Below, in pieces: positions 12,601 to 21,945 of a stretch of DNA of 64,000 bases (positions are counted from its first letter, which is position 1; each line of letters begins with the position of its first letter). The notes under the pieces were generated by a model. It was not told the DNA's origin, searched no databases, and saw only the letters and a list, made by a program, of their open reading frames with translations. Source of the stretch: Crossaster papposus (lineage: Eukaryota; Echinodermata; Asteroidea; Velatida; Solasteridae); the NCBI GenBank assembly GCA_037893245.1, contig JBAIAA010000441.1, positions 1,798,001 through 1,862,000 on the forward strand, written 5' to 3'. Made by a program: the position numbers and the translations under genes.

Positions 12601-14999
12601 CGTCGAGAGTCCAGTCGAGAGTCCAGTCGAGAGTCCAGTCGAGAGTCCAGTCGCGAGTCCAGTCGCGAGTCCAGTCGCGAGTCCAGTCGCGAGTCCAGTC
12701 GCGAGTCCAGTCGCGAGTCCAGTCGCGAGTCCAGTCGCGAGTCCAGTCGAGAGTCCAGTCGCGAGTCCAGTCGAGAGTCCAGTCGCGAGTCCAGTCGCGA
12801 GTCCAGTCGCGAGTCCAGTCGCGAGTCCAGTCGCGAGTCCAGTCGAGTGTCCAGTCGAGTGTCCCGTCGAGAGTCCCGTCGCGAGTCCAGTCGAGAGTCC
12901 AGTCGAGAGTCCAGTCGCGAGTCCAGTCGCGAGTCCAGTCGCGAGTCCAGTCGAGAGTCCAGTCGCGAGTCCAGTCGCGAGTCCAGTCGCGAGTCCAGTC
13001 GCGAGTCCAGTCGCGAGTCCAGTCGCGAGTCCAGTCGCGAGTCCAGTCGCGAGTCCAGTCGCGAGTCCAGTCGCGAGTCCAGTCGCGAGTCCAGTCGCGA
13101 GTCCAGTCGCGAGTCCAGTCGCGAGTCCAGTCGCGAGTCCAGTCGCGAGTCCAGTCGCGAGTCCAGTCGCGAGTCCAGTCGCGAGTCCAGTCGCGAGTCC
13201 AGTCGCGAGTCCAGTCGCGAGTCCAGTCGCGAGTCCAGTCGCGAGTCCAGTCGCGAGTCCAGTCGCGAGTCCAGTCGCGAGTCCAGTCGCGAGTCCAGTC
13301 GCGAGTCCAGTCGCGAGTCCAGTCGCGAGTCCAGTCGCGAGTCCAGTCGCGAGTCCAGTCGCGAGTCCAGTCGCGAGTCCAGTCGCGAGTCCAGTCGAGA
13401 GTCCAGTCGAGAGTCCAGTCGAGAGTCCAGTCGAGAGTCCAGTCGAGAGTCCAGTCGAGAGTCCCGTCGAGTGTCCCGTCGAGAGTCCAGTCGAGAGTCC
13501 AGTCGAGAGTCCAGTCGAGAGTCCAGTCGAGAGTCCAGTCGAGAGTCCATTCAGCAGGCGCTTTCCATCGCGATATATTGCGTCTTGGGTTTCGTTACCC
13601 GCTGCTTATGTTACAAAAACACGGCAGCCAAATAGGCCAATCAGCAGCTTTGTCAGGATGTCTGCACCAAATGACGTCACAGTGGACACTGATTAGTTGG
13701 CATGCAGGGTTTGCATAAATCTGCATGTTCACATATATCAGACATTGGTTTGAAGATGGCTCTGTTAACCAGTTCGCGCCGTGATTATTTTGATATCGAC
13801 CCAGCCCAGGTGCGGGAATCTCTTTTCACAAAACTTAATCCGAGTCGGGTTTAGGCCGATATCAGTAAAAAAAGCTCACCCAGCCTCGCTTGCTGCGAAT
13901 CGGTCACTGACATATATTTCTGTCCTTGCTCATGACGTGTTTATCCGTAATCCGTTTCGAATCTCGGGAAAACTTTGCGTGTATATGTATACGTCATACG
14001 ACGCAAAAGGGGTAACTAACATCTGATACTCGACTAGGAACTTGCAGGCACTTAAATAGAACTCTGTTTTTGTGTGTTTTTGTTACCACAGCGACTGAGA
14101 TTCAGAACATTCAGATTGGCGAGGGGGATGTGTGCCGGGGGATCACCATCCCGATGTACATGGTCTTTCCTCGACTCTTCACCTGCCCGACGCTAGCCAC
14201 CAGTAACTTCAAAGTTGGTGAGACAACACTTTCTATTAACCAGTTCGCGCCGGGATTATTTTAACAACGCCGAGCCGACGGGCGGGATTATTTTTAACGA
14301 AACTCGATCCAAAGCGTGTTCAGGCTGATAGTGCCGGGAAGCACACCCACGCATTTCCGGCCTTGCGCGCTGCTGACATACATTTCCGAACTTGAACTTG
14401 GCGTGTTTATGCGTCATCCGTTTTGAATTTTGGGAAATGTTTGCGTTTATATACGTCATCCGGCGCGAACTGGTTAACCCTAATTATAACCCCCTAATGG
14501 TTCCCAAAGGACTTGCCTGCTAAATCCTACAGATTTAAACTGCGACTCCAACACAGTCCAACTTACCAAGTTGTTGGGTACCTGAACTTGAATTGCCTGC
14601 TAAATGACTTGCCGGCTAAATCCAACAGGTCCCACTGGAAATGTCAACTAGTTGGATCCTGTAGGATTCAGCAGGTTTTTTTTTCGATTGACAAAAAAAA
14701 ATTGCACAGTTTATAACACAAACCATTCTCAGTCCTCCAACATCATTATGATTTTGCACACACCCTAGGGAGTAAGGGTTAATGCAGATTTGGTCACCAC
14801 GTCCCTTCGAAAGCTATGTGTGCATTTATATGCATGTAGTGCACATGCGCAGTTGGAAAACAAAACATGCTTTATTGGTCACTGTCACTGATCTTTTTCA
14901 CCTTTTCCGTCATCAGAATTTGAAATCAACTTGGTGATCGTCCTGCAAGATGATCACCTGATTACAGAGAACTTCCCCATCAAGTTAACACGCTTCTAG
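6654..14999 (+). CDS. VPS26C: VPS26C (DSCR3), arrestin-fold subunit of Retriever/Commander
   Basis: Seven exons: 6654-6707, 8290-8433, 9072-9221, 10291-10446, 11550-11727, 14092-14217, 14917-14999 (891 nt, 296 aa plus stop; the human protein is about 297 aa). Every junction is GT-AG and all phases agree. Recognisable blocks include [92 protein letters not shown] and the C-terminal [16 protein letters not shown]26C pairs with VPS35L and VPS29 in Retriever, which recycles endosomal cargo such as integrins with the CCC and WASH complexes. The gene is complete and intact. Its introns are unusually loaded with MITEs and minisatellites, and a ~65-bp satellite starts at the stop codon. Identity from remembered family sequence; very secure. 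Confidence 0.97.
7065..7355 (+). mobile_element. Possible retroelement 3' tail ending in an AAT microsatellite (VPS26C intron 1)
   Basis: A hairpin (CATGGAGGAA...TTCCTCCATG, 7079-7108) is followed by ~210 bp of pyrimidine-rich sequence, then TTGGCCGAATAAATAATAAT repeats to 7353. The short 3' microsatellite resembles LINE/SINE ends such as the one at 46503, but no coding remnant is seen. Confidence 0.4.
7913..8177 (+). repeat. 8/24-bp minisatellite (GGGTAC-type) in VPS26C intron 1
   Basis: About 33 eight-mers of the kinds GGGTACCT, GGGTACTT and GGGTATCC run in a loose 24-bp higher order. Because 24 is divisible by three, open frames exist on both strands, but they lie inside an intron and are artefacts. 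Confidence 0.95.
8505..8700 (+). repeat. Dispersed AAGTCCCTGCAAGTCC-associated repeat (VPS26C intron 2)
   Basis: Starts near CAAGTCCCTGCAAGTCCATC and continues into sequence shared, in the same orientation, with 20825-21010 (TTTTGCATTCAAAG.GGACAC.GTCCTTA, then AATTCACATC words). Related pieces occur at 49708-49815 and 50170-50220. The opening word is also the junction word of the higher-order minisatellite at 19690-24420. Confidence 0.6.
8737..8902. mobile_element. Near-perfect palindromic MITE, CATATGTGACCC ends
   Basis: 166 bp that folds almost completely on itself: CATATGTGACCCAGCGCGAG at the left and its complement at the right, with centre AAGCTTGTTTAGCTTT. A hairpin of ~75 bp arms would form. 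It shares end words with 4160-4596. Located in VPS26C intron 2. Confidence 0.9.
9877..9945 (+). repeat. Degenerate (GACCC)n microsatellite
   Basis: Repeated GACCC/GACCT/AACCC pentamers in VPS26C intron 3. Low-complexity sequence with no further feature seen. Confidence 0.8.
10006..10235 (-). mobile_element. GTTCGCGCCG-type MITE, copy 1 (VPS26C intron 3)
   Basis: In reverse orientation it aligns along its length with 14240-14473: TTTCGCGCCGGGATTATT, then ATTTTTAACAAAACTTGATCC, then AAGCACA, GACATTTCCGGCCTTG and CGTGTTTATGCGTCATCCG. The outer ends are worn, so the TTAA flanks are not clear. Confidence 0.75.
10511..10897. mobile_element. TTAA-flanked MITE, AGGTAGGATACACC family, copy 3
   Basis: TTAA at 10507-10510 and 10898-10901. 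The left end is CAGGTAGGATATACCATTGG and the right end AATGGTGTATCCTGCTT. It has the same interior as 3292-3671. Lies in VPS26C intron 4, ~65 bp after the donor. Confidence 0.85.
12014..13550 (+). repeat. 1.5-kb 12-bp minisatellite in VPS26C intron 5
   Basis: About 128 units of GCGAGTCCAGTC with two common variants: a GAG form (GAGAGTCC) and a rarer GTGTCCCG form. Variants are clustered, and the combination GTGTCC-CGTCGAGAGTCC recurs at three places (12584, 12850, 13465), indicating block duplication. The array is preceded by GAGTCCCTGCAAGTTC, the same entry word as the AAGTCC arrays at 19690-24420. Long open frames on both strands (SPVA and RLDS repeats) reflect the 12-bp period only. Confidence 0.97.
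13769..14017 (+). mobile_element. TTAA MITE, GTTCGCGCCG family, copy 2 (VPS26C intron 5)
   Basis: Left TTAA at 13765-13768 followed by CCAGTTCGCGCCGTGATTATTTT. It aligns with 14240-14473. The right end is degenerate (ACGCAAAAGGGGTAACTAAC). Confidence 0.75.
14240..14473 (+). mobile_element. TTAA MITE, GTTCGCGCCG family, copy 3 (VPS26C intron 6)
   Basis: Clean copy: TTAA 14236-14239, end CCAGTTCGCGCCGG, right end CCGGCGCGAACTGG, TTAA 14474-14477. 234 bp, non-coding. Confidence 0.88.
14516..14675. mobile_element. Small foldback, CCTGCTAAATCCTACAG ends (VPS26C intron 6)
   Basis: Begins CCTGCTAAATCCTACAG and ends CTGTAGGATTCAGCAGG. Inside, the motif recurs in both orientations (TTGCCTGCTAAATG, TTGCCGGCTAAATCC). 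The interior is thus made of copies of the terminal motif, as in the larger foldbacks of this window. Confidence 0.65.
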
Positions 15000-15483
15000 A
15001 CACCGATGACTCACTGGTTTTCAGCATCGTCCTCATACTGCTGGATAGTGCTGTGGCTTCTAGACACCGATGACTCACTGGTATCCAACATCGTCCTCAT
15101 ACCGCTGGATAGTCTTGTGGCTATCCAGACACCGATGACTCACTGGTATCAAACATCATCCCTATACCGCTGGATAGTCCTGTGGCTATCTAGACAGCAA
15201 TGAATCACTGGTATCAAACATTGTCCTCATACCGCTAGATAGTGCTGTGGCTATCTAGACACCGATGACTCACTGGTATCAAACATCGTCCTCATACTGC
15301 TGGATAGTGCTGTGGCTAACTAGACACCGATGACTCACTGGTATCAAACATCGTCCTCATACTGCTGGATAGTGCTGTGGCTATCTAGACAGCAATGAAT
15401 CACTGGTATAAAACATTGTCCTCATACCGCTAGATAGTGCTGTGGCTATCTAGACACCGATGACTCACTGGTATCAAACATCG
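14997..15483 (+). repeat. ~65-bp satellite, block 1, starting at the VPS26C stop codon
   Basis: Units beginning TAGACACCGATGACTCACTGG occur at 14997, 15061, 15126, 15191, 15255, 15320, 15386 and 15451. The first unit's TAG is the VPS26C stop codon, so the repeat was seeded by the gene's 3' end. Continues after the inserted element at 18009. Confidence 0.93.
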
Positions 15484-16136
15484 CCCAGGTGAAAATTCCA
15501 GTTGAAACCAGTTAAACTTTCAACTGGTTTCAACTGTTTTAAACTGGAATTAACTGGTATCCAACTGGTACGTGATGGCATCAACTGGTAGCTCAACCGG
15601 ATTCAACAAAAACCAGTTGAAACCAGTTGTAAGCAGTTAAAGAACCAGTTACCAACTGGTAATTTGTGTGGCGACAATAGGAACCAGTTGAAACCAGTTG
15701 TAGGAACATTTACCAACTGGTCAATCTTGTGGCGACAATAGGAAACAGTTTAAACCAGTTGAAGAAACCAGTTACCAACTGGTCATTCTTGTGCCAACAA
15801 TAGGAAACAGTTCAGACCAGTTGAAGGAACCAGTTATACCAACTGGTCATTCTTGTGCCGACAACAGGAAACAGTTCAAACCAGTTGAAGGAACCAGTTA
15901 CGTACCCTGAACTGGTCTTTCTTATTAACAATAACCAGTTGAAACCAATTGTTGAAACCAGTTACATGTACCAACTGGTCAAGTGAACAGGAACCAAATG
16001 AAACATTCTTTAACAGTCGAATTACATCCCCAACAGAATCAACAGACAGCACATTTTCCCCAACTTGATTTATTAAAAATACCTATTGCCAAGAACCAAC
16101 ATCCCCCTCGACTTCTAAAAAAATCAGTGGCAAAAA

Positions 16137-17005
16137 TCAGTGGCAAGAACCAGTTGCAAGAACCAGTTGCAAGAACCAGTTGCAAGAACCGGTTGCAAGA
16201 ACCGGTTTCAAGAACCAGTTTCAAGAACCAGTTTCAAGAACCAGTTGCAAGAACCAGTTGCAAGAACCAGTTGCAAAAACCAGTTGCAAAAACCAGTTGC
16301 AAAAACCAGTTGCAAGAACCAGTTGCAAGAACCAGTTGCAAGAACCAGTTGCAAGAACCAGTTGCAAGAACCAGTTGCAAGAACCAGTTGCAAGAACCAG
16401 TTGCAAGAACCAGTTGCAAGAACCAGTTGCAAGAACCAGTTGCAAGAACCAGTTGCAAGAACCAGTTGCAAGAACCGGCTGCAAGAACCGGTTGCAAGAA
16501 CCGGTTGCAAAAACCGGTTGCAAAAACCGGTTGCAAAAACCGGTTGCAAAAACCAGTTGCAAAAACCAGTTGCAAAAACCAGTTGCAAAAACCAGTTGCA
16601 AAAACCAGTTGCAAAAACCAGTTGCAAAAACCAGTTGCAAAAACCAGTTGCAAGAACCAGTTGCAAGAACCAGTTGCAAGAACCAATTGCAAGAACCAGT
16701 TGCAAGAACCAGTTGCAAGAACCAGTTGCAAGAACCAGTTGCAAGAACCAGTTGCAAGAACCAGTTGCAAGAACCAGTTGCAAGAACCAGTTGCAAGAAC
16801 CAGTTGCAAGAACCAGTTGCAAGAACCAGTTGCAAGAACCAGTTGCAAGAACCAGTTGCAAGAACCAGTTGCAAGAACCAGTTGCAAGAACCAGTTGCAA
16901 GAACCAGTTGCAAGAACCAGTTGCAAGAACCAGTTGCAAGAACCAGTTGCAAGAGCCAGTTGCAAGAACCAGTTGCAAGAACCAGTTGCAAGAACCAGTT
17001 GCGCC
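16137..17005 (+). repeat. 13-bp minisatellite inside the foldback element
   Basis: Units of CCAGTTGCAAGAA with variants CCAGTTGCAAAAA and CCGGTTGCAA, grouped in sub-blocks. A 13-bp period gives open frames in all three phases on both strands; these are not genes. Confidence 0.97.
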
Positions 17006-17250
17006 AAACCATGCATTTGCCCAAACCATGCAGTTGCCCAAACCATGCAGTTGCCCAAACCATGCAGTTGCCCAAACCATGCAGTTGCCCAAACCATGCA
17101 GTTGCCCAAACCATGCAGTTGCCCAAACCATGCAGTTGCCCAAACCATGCAGTTGCCCAAACCATGCAGTTGCAAAAACCATGCAGTTGCAAAAACCATG
17201 CAGTTGCAAAAACCATGCAGTTGCAAAAACCATGCAGTTACAAAATCCAG
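17006..17250 (+). repeat. 17-bp minisatellite inside the foldback element
   Basis: Units CAAACCATGCAGTTGCC, later CAAAAACCATGCAGTTG. It apparently arose by a small insertion into the 13-bp unit, since both share CAGTTGC and AACCA. Confidence 0.93.
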
Positions 17251-18008
17251 TTGAAAAAAACAGTTGCAACAACCAGTTGCGCCAAACCATGCAGTTGCGA
17301 AAACCAGTTGAAAAACCAGTTGCAAAACCAGTTGCAATAGTCGATGTTAAATTGTGGTATTTTGTCCAAAAAATGCACTTTGGTGACATTATATGTAATT
17401 ATTCAAACGATTCCATGATTGAATTTATATTTTTGTGCAAACATAGTTAAAAATTCCCATTACATTCCATTCGTATTCAAATTTTGACATTATTCATAAA
17501 AACTAGCTGTGACTATGTCGTGGACAAAAAAGTGTAGTATAAAACTAACTAACGACAATGGCTAAGTGTAGTACGTATTTAGTAGGTAATATATAATAGG
17601 AGTAGGTTATTATTGTATGTATACCTACTTCCCCCTAGTAATGTTTAATAAGTAAATTCCATTGGTATTAATTGCGGAATTCCACGCTGTTGTTATAAGA
17701 ACGTTCATTGAATTTTTTTTTTTTTCAAAACCAGTTCAATACCAGTTAAACCAGTTCAATACCAGTTAAACCAGTTCAATACCAGTTCAATACCAGTTAA
17801 ACCAGTTCAATACCAGTTCAATACCAGTTAAACCAGTTCAATACCAGTTAAACCAGTTCAATACCAGTTAAACCAGTTCAATACCAGTTAAACCAGTTCA
17901 ATACCAGTCACCAATTCCCAGTTGAACTGGGTTGAGACCAGTTCGACTGGTTTTAACTGGTCCCAACTGGTCCAGTTCAACTGGTTTCAACTGGAATTTT
18001 CACCTGGG

Positions 18009-18410
18009 CGTCCTCATACTGCTGGATAGTGCTGTGGCTATCTAGACACCAATGACTCACTGGTATCAAACATTGTCCTCATACCGCTAGATAGTGCTGT
18101 GGCTATCTAGACACCAATGACTCACTGGTATCAAACATCGTCCTCATACCGCTAGATAGTGCTGTGGCTATCTAGACACCAATGACTCACTGGTATCAAA
18201 CATCGTCCTCATACTGCTAGATAGTGCTGTGGCTATCTAGACACCAATGACTCACTGGTATCAAACATCGTCCCTATACCGCTAGATAGTGCTGTGGCTA
18301 TCTAGACACCGATGACTCACTGGTATCAAACATCGTCCTCATACTGCTAGATAGTGCTGTGGCTAACTAGACACCAATGACTCACTGGTATCTAGCATCA
18401 TCCTCACAGG
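18009..18410 (+). repeat. ~65-bp satellite, block 2
   Basis: Six further TAGACACCAATGACTCACTGG units continue the array of 14997-15483 in the same phase after the foldback insertion. Confidence 0.92.
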
Positions 18411-18588
18411 ACAGTACATACTTTGCTAAACAAACCGAAGACTTTGGACGATCAGAATCTTATATCCATTAAGCTTTTAAGACAAAAGCATTCAAAACAC
18501 TGAAGCCCAAAGACGTGAAAACTTGGTGTTGGAATGAAAAACGTAAACTATAGAACTATAGTACTATAGATCTCCTTTTCACGTATTA

Positions 18589-19457
18589 CAGTCAAACCTT
18601 GATATAGTGGCCATCGACAGTGCCGGTTTCCGTGGCCACTATACGCAAGTGGCCACTATAGCAAGGCTTACACACATGTATGTACATGTACATACACACA
18701 TTCGCATTTTTGTATCACTGTGGAGACATGGCTTTGTTCTCGTGTACAAAATGGTTAGAAAGTCGAGCACGTTTTTCAAAATGCTCCCATTTTAACCATA
18801 ATTTTTTTCCTGGGTTGAAATTTCGACCCAATATACCCTATATTATACCCTAACCCAAACACTAACCCTAACCCACATCCTAATCCTAGTTTTTGAGTAA
18901 TTTAAGTAAAATCCCAAAATCTAATTCGTGAAATTCCCAGTGGAGAACTATTCATCTATAGAAATTTACCCTCCGGAGACGTTTTGTCTCCATTGTACAC
19001 ATTGTGTTCATGTCTCCAGAGGGTACCGTATTTCGCACCACATGTGCTGGCATAATGAATGTACGTAGTACGTGTACATGCACACCTATGCATTTACATA
19101 AAACTAAGCACCCACGATCTGACGTTTTATAAAACGAGCACGCTTACGTACATTTACATGTAATAAAACATGTTTGTTTAAAACACGAGTATGAAGTCCA
19201 GGAACAGGGGAGATTTCAAGGTCATTGGAGGGCGCACTTCATTTCGGAGGCCGGAGTACACAGGTTTCACGGCAATGCAATTGTACACATTTTATTTGCT
19301 GTGGGTTATTATGGGTTGGCCACTGGCCGCGTTACGCAGTGGCCGCATTAGCAAGACGTGGTAACGGTATGTTTATGCAAGAATCAAACTGGGACCAAGC
19401 AAAGGTGGCCAGTTAAGCCAGGTGGCCGCTGTATCAAGGTGGCCGCAATGGCAGGTT
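18589..19457. mobile_element. pogo/Tc1-mariner-like non-autonomous element
   Basis: Begins CAGTCAAACCTTGATATAGTGGCC and ends GGTGGCCGCAATGGCAGGTT in inverted relation, with TA on each side (18587-18588, 19458-19459). The paralogous empty site at 24850-24870 reads straight through (GTATTACAACAAG). The ends resemble known pogo/Tigger termini (CAGT.AAACC). Contains a degenerate CCCTAA stretch at ~18835-18880 and a pair of inverted CTCC GGAGAC words near 18975 and 19015. No intact transposase. Confidence 0.75.
18835..18882 (+). repeat. Degenerate interstitial telomere-like (CCCTAA) repeat
   Basis: ACCCTAACCC, AACCCTAACCC and similar words interspersed with variants. It is short and lies inside the pogo-like element, so not a chromosome end. 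Confidence 0.6.
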
Positions 19458-19639
19458 TACAAAAAGTTGATAATGTGGCCTAGTGTTTACGTCTTCGGGC
19501 CAAACAGTGGAAGTCCCAAGTTAAAGTTTGTTTTCTAACATCTAATACTGACTACATTTATTGTCTACTGTCAATGTTTGTCTCGTTTTGTTTGCAAACA
19601 AAAAACAGCTCAATATTTAACAATAGTAAACAAAGTACT

Positions 19640-20750
19640 CGAAAAGTACTCTGTATCTGTATCTGTCACCATCTTGGATCACCCCAAAATACAAGAAGGT
19701 CCCTGCAAGTCCTTTTACAAGTCCTTTCACAAGTCCTTTCACAAGTCCTTTCACAAGTCCTTTCACAAGTCCAGTCACAAGTCCAGTCACAAGTCCAGTC
19801 ACAGGTCCTTTCATAAAGCTAGTCAAAAGTCCAGGCACAAGTCCAGTACTCTGAAAAGTACTCTGTATCTGTATCTGTCGCCATCTTGGGTCACCCAAAA
19901 ATACTAGAATGTCCCGGCAAGTCCTTTCACAAGTCCTTTCACACAAGTCCAGTCACAAGTCCTTCCATAAAGCCAGTCTCAAGTCCAGTCTCAAGTCAAG
20001 TCACAAGTCCAGTCACAAGTCCAGTCACAAGTCCAGTCACAAGTCCTTCAATAAAGTACTCGAAAAGTACTCTGTATCTGTATCTGTCACCATCTTCCAT
20101 CACCCAAAAATACTAGAAGGTCCCTGCAAGTCCTTTCACAAGTCCTTTCACAAGTCCTTTCACAAGTCCTTTCACAAGTCCTTTCACAAGACCTTTCACA
20201 AGTCCTTTCACAAGACCTTTCACAAGTCCTTTCACAAGTCCTTTCACAAGTCCTTTCACAAGTCCTTTCACAAGTCCTTTCACAAGTCCAGTCACAAGTC
20301 CAGTCACAAGTCCTTTTACAAAGCTAGTCGTAAGTCCAGGCACAAGTCCAGTACTCTGAAAAGTACTCTGTATCTGTATCTGTCACCATCTTGGGTCACC
20401 CAAAAATACTAGAAGGTCCCTGCAAGTCCTTTTACAAGTCCTTTCACATGTCCTTTCACAAGTCCAGTCACAAGTCCAGTCACAAGTCCAGTCACAAGTC
20501 CAGTCACAAGTCCAGTCACAAGTCCAGTCACAAGTCCAGTCACAAGTCCAGTCACAAGTCCAGTCACAAGTACTTTCATAAAGCCACTCAACAGTCCAGG
20601 CACAAGTCCAGGCACAAGTCCAGTCACAAGTCCTTCCATAAAGCCAGTCAGAAGTCCAGTCACAAGTCTAGTCTCAAGTCCTTCAATAAAGCCAGTCACA
20701 AGTCCTACAAGTCCAGTCACAAGTCCTTGCATAAAGCCAGTCGCAAGTAA
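19640..20750 (+). repeat. Higher-order AAGTCC minisatellite, block 1
   Basis: 12-bp units AAGTCCAGTCAC and AAGTCCTTTCAC, arranged in clusters. Clusters are separated by a conserved ~110-bp linker: CATAAAGC-AGTC, AAGTCCAGGCAC, AGTACTCTGAAAAGTACTCT, GTATCTGTATCTGTC, ACCATCTTGG, CACCCAAAAATACTAGAA and GGTCCCTGCAAGTCC. Linkers here at ~19647, 19850, 20060 and 20350. The array ends at AAAGCCAGTCGCAAGTAAC. Confidence 0.95.
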
Positions 20751-20794
20751 CTAGTTGAACAATGACAAAGGAATGCTCTCTTTAGCCGTTCATT

Positions 20795-21010
20795 GGGTAG
20801 CTAGTGACTTAACTTGAGACTGAAAGACTTGTGATGGACTTGCAGGGACTTAGGAACGGGTATGATGTGATTTTGCATTCAAAGTAGACACGGTCCTTAT
20901 AGCAGGATGTGATATCAACAAAAGATTTCCCAAATCGCAAATGCTCCAAATTTACATCTTTTTTCAAGTTCACATTCTGGGTTAAGTCATTAAAATCCAA
21001 ATTCACATCT
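20795..21010 (-). repeat. Dispersed repeat, inverted AAGTCCCTGCAAGTCC-associated copy
   Basis: Ends the first minisatellite block with inverted array words (GACTTGCAGGGACTT at ~20836). It then carries the TTTTGCATTCAAAG...ACACGGTCC segment shared with 8575-8690. Confidence 0.55.
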
Positions 21011-21945
21011 GAAAACGAGGTAAAGGTTTATAAAATCCTCATAGTTGGGCCTTACATGTACTTCAAGCATGTGAAGGTCAAAGGTAAAAATTGTACACAA
21101 GTCTATGAGATGTGGCTGCAGCTACTACCATAGGCTCGTGTGTAATATAAAGCCACAGTCAAGTAATTCGGACATGGCCGTACATTGAATTGTATTATAA
21201 TGATATTATCTTTAAATTTATAAATTTTATGAACAAATATATCAAAACCAATCAATTTTGTCAAGATTTCTGGCAATACTTTTGGGTAATGCCGTAAAGT
21301 TTGGCTAAAATGTATAATAATCACCGATATGGAACAGTTTGTTTTTATTTCATTTGTTTACAAAGTATAAGTGTGTAATTTGATATCTACGGTTTATTTA
21401 AACTTATTCATTATATTTATTATAATTAAGTAAGTTTTCAGTAGGGGTTTCAATAAAATCTGAAAAATATATTACAATACAGTAATGAACCTAATCATTT
21501 TTCCTCTGTGGCTTATTTTGAATGATAAATTTATTCCATTTGGAAAATTTACCATCTAACCAAAGAAAAATGGTGTACAAGCAAAACAATTCCATTGTTA
21601 CATTTGATTAAAATGGCCAAAATTTTAGATTTTCAATAAGAAAAAGAAGTATGAGGTTAGCCTTGTATTTTTATAAAATAATTGCTAAATTTGAGCTTTT
21701 TCAAATATTGAAACAAATAAAGGGGTTAGCATTGCATAGTAAGTCTTGCATTTGTATTAAAAAAGATAAAAATAGTTGGGGGTTAATAATATTTTATTAA
21801 AAAGGGCAAACATTTGACTTTCGGAATATTACAAAATTGTAACCCTTACAAAATAACTTTGGGGAAATTAGAGACATTTTTGAATAAATAATATTTCGAC
21901 CTAATTTCCATACAAATGCAAGGCTATCCCTTTACAAATCATTTT
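21011..21945. other. AT-rich spacer, no gene seen
   Basis: About 930 bp of AT-rich sequence separating the two minisatellite blocks. Contains GGGGTTAGCATTGCA-like words, inverted relative to the repeat at 24981-25287, and one direct relative just before 21946. No open frame with recognisable content. Confidence 0.6.

Larger units (their letters stand above)
15484..18008. mobile_element. 2.5-kb foldback element built from CCAGTT-motif arrays
   Basis: Ends are CCCAGGTGAAAATTCCAGTT and AACTGGAATTTTCACCTGGG, perfect inverted repeats. It interrupts the ~65-bp satellite (unit ...AACATCG / GTCCTC...) with a 2-bp CG duplication. The interior is almost entirely tandem arrays containing CCAGTT: ~60-bp units (15600-15985), a 13-bp array (16137-17005), a 17-bp array with CCATGCAGTT (17006-17250) and CAATACCAGTTAAACCAGTT units (17725-17910). 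A ~360-bp non-repetitive AT-rich stretch (17340-17720) separates the last two. No transposase. Confidence 0.88.

Noticed and set aside
11972..13696. 574-codon open frame of SPVA/SPVE repeats and an antisense RLDS frame
   Set aside because: Both are products of a 12-bp period inside a VPS26C intron; no start context, signal or splice support.
15983..17450. Five long overlapping frames (KNQLQEPVA, CNWFLQLV etc.)
   Set aside because: A 13-bp unit opens all frames of both strands; it is the interior of a foldback element.
18835..18882. Chromosome-end telomere
   Set aside because: Short, degenerate and inside a mobile element with unique DNA on both sides.
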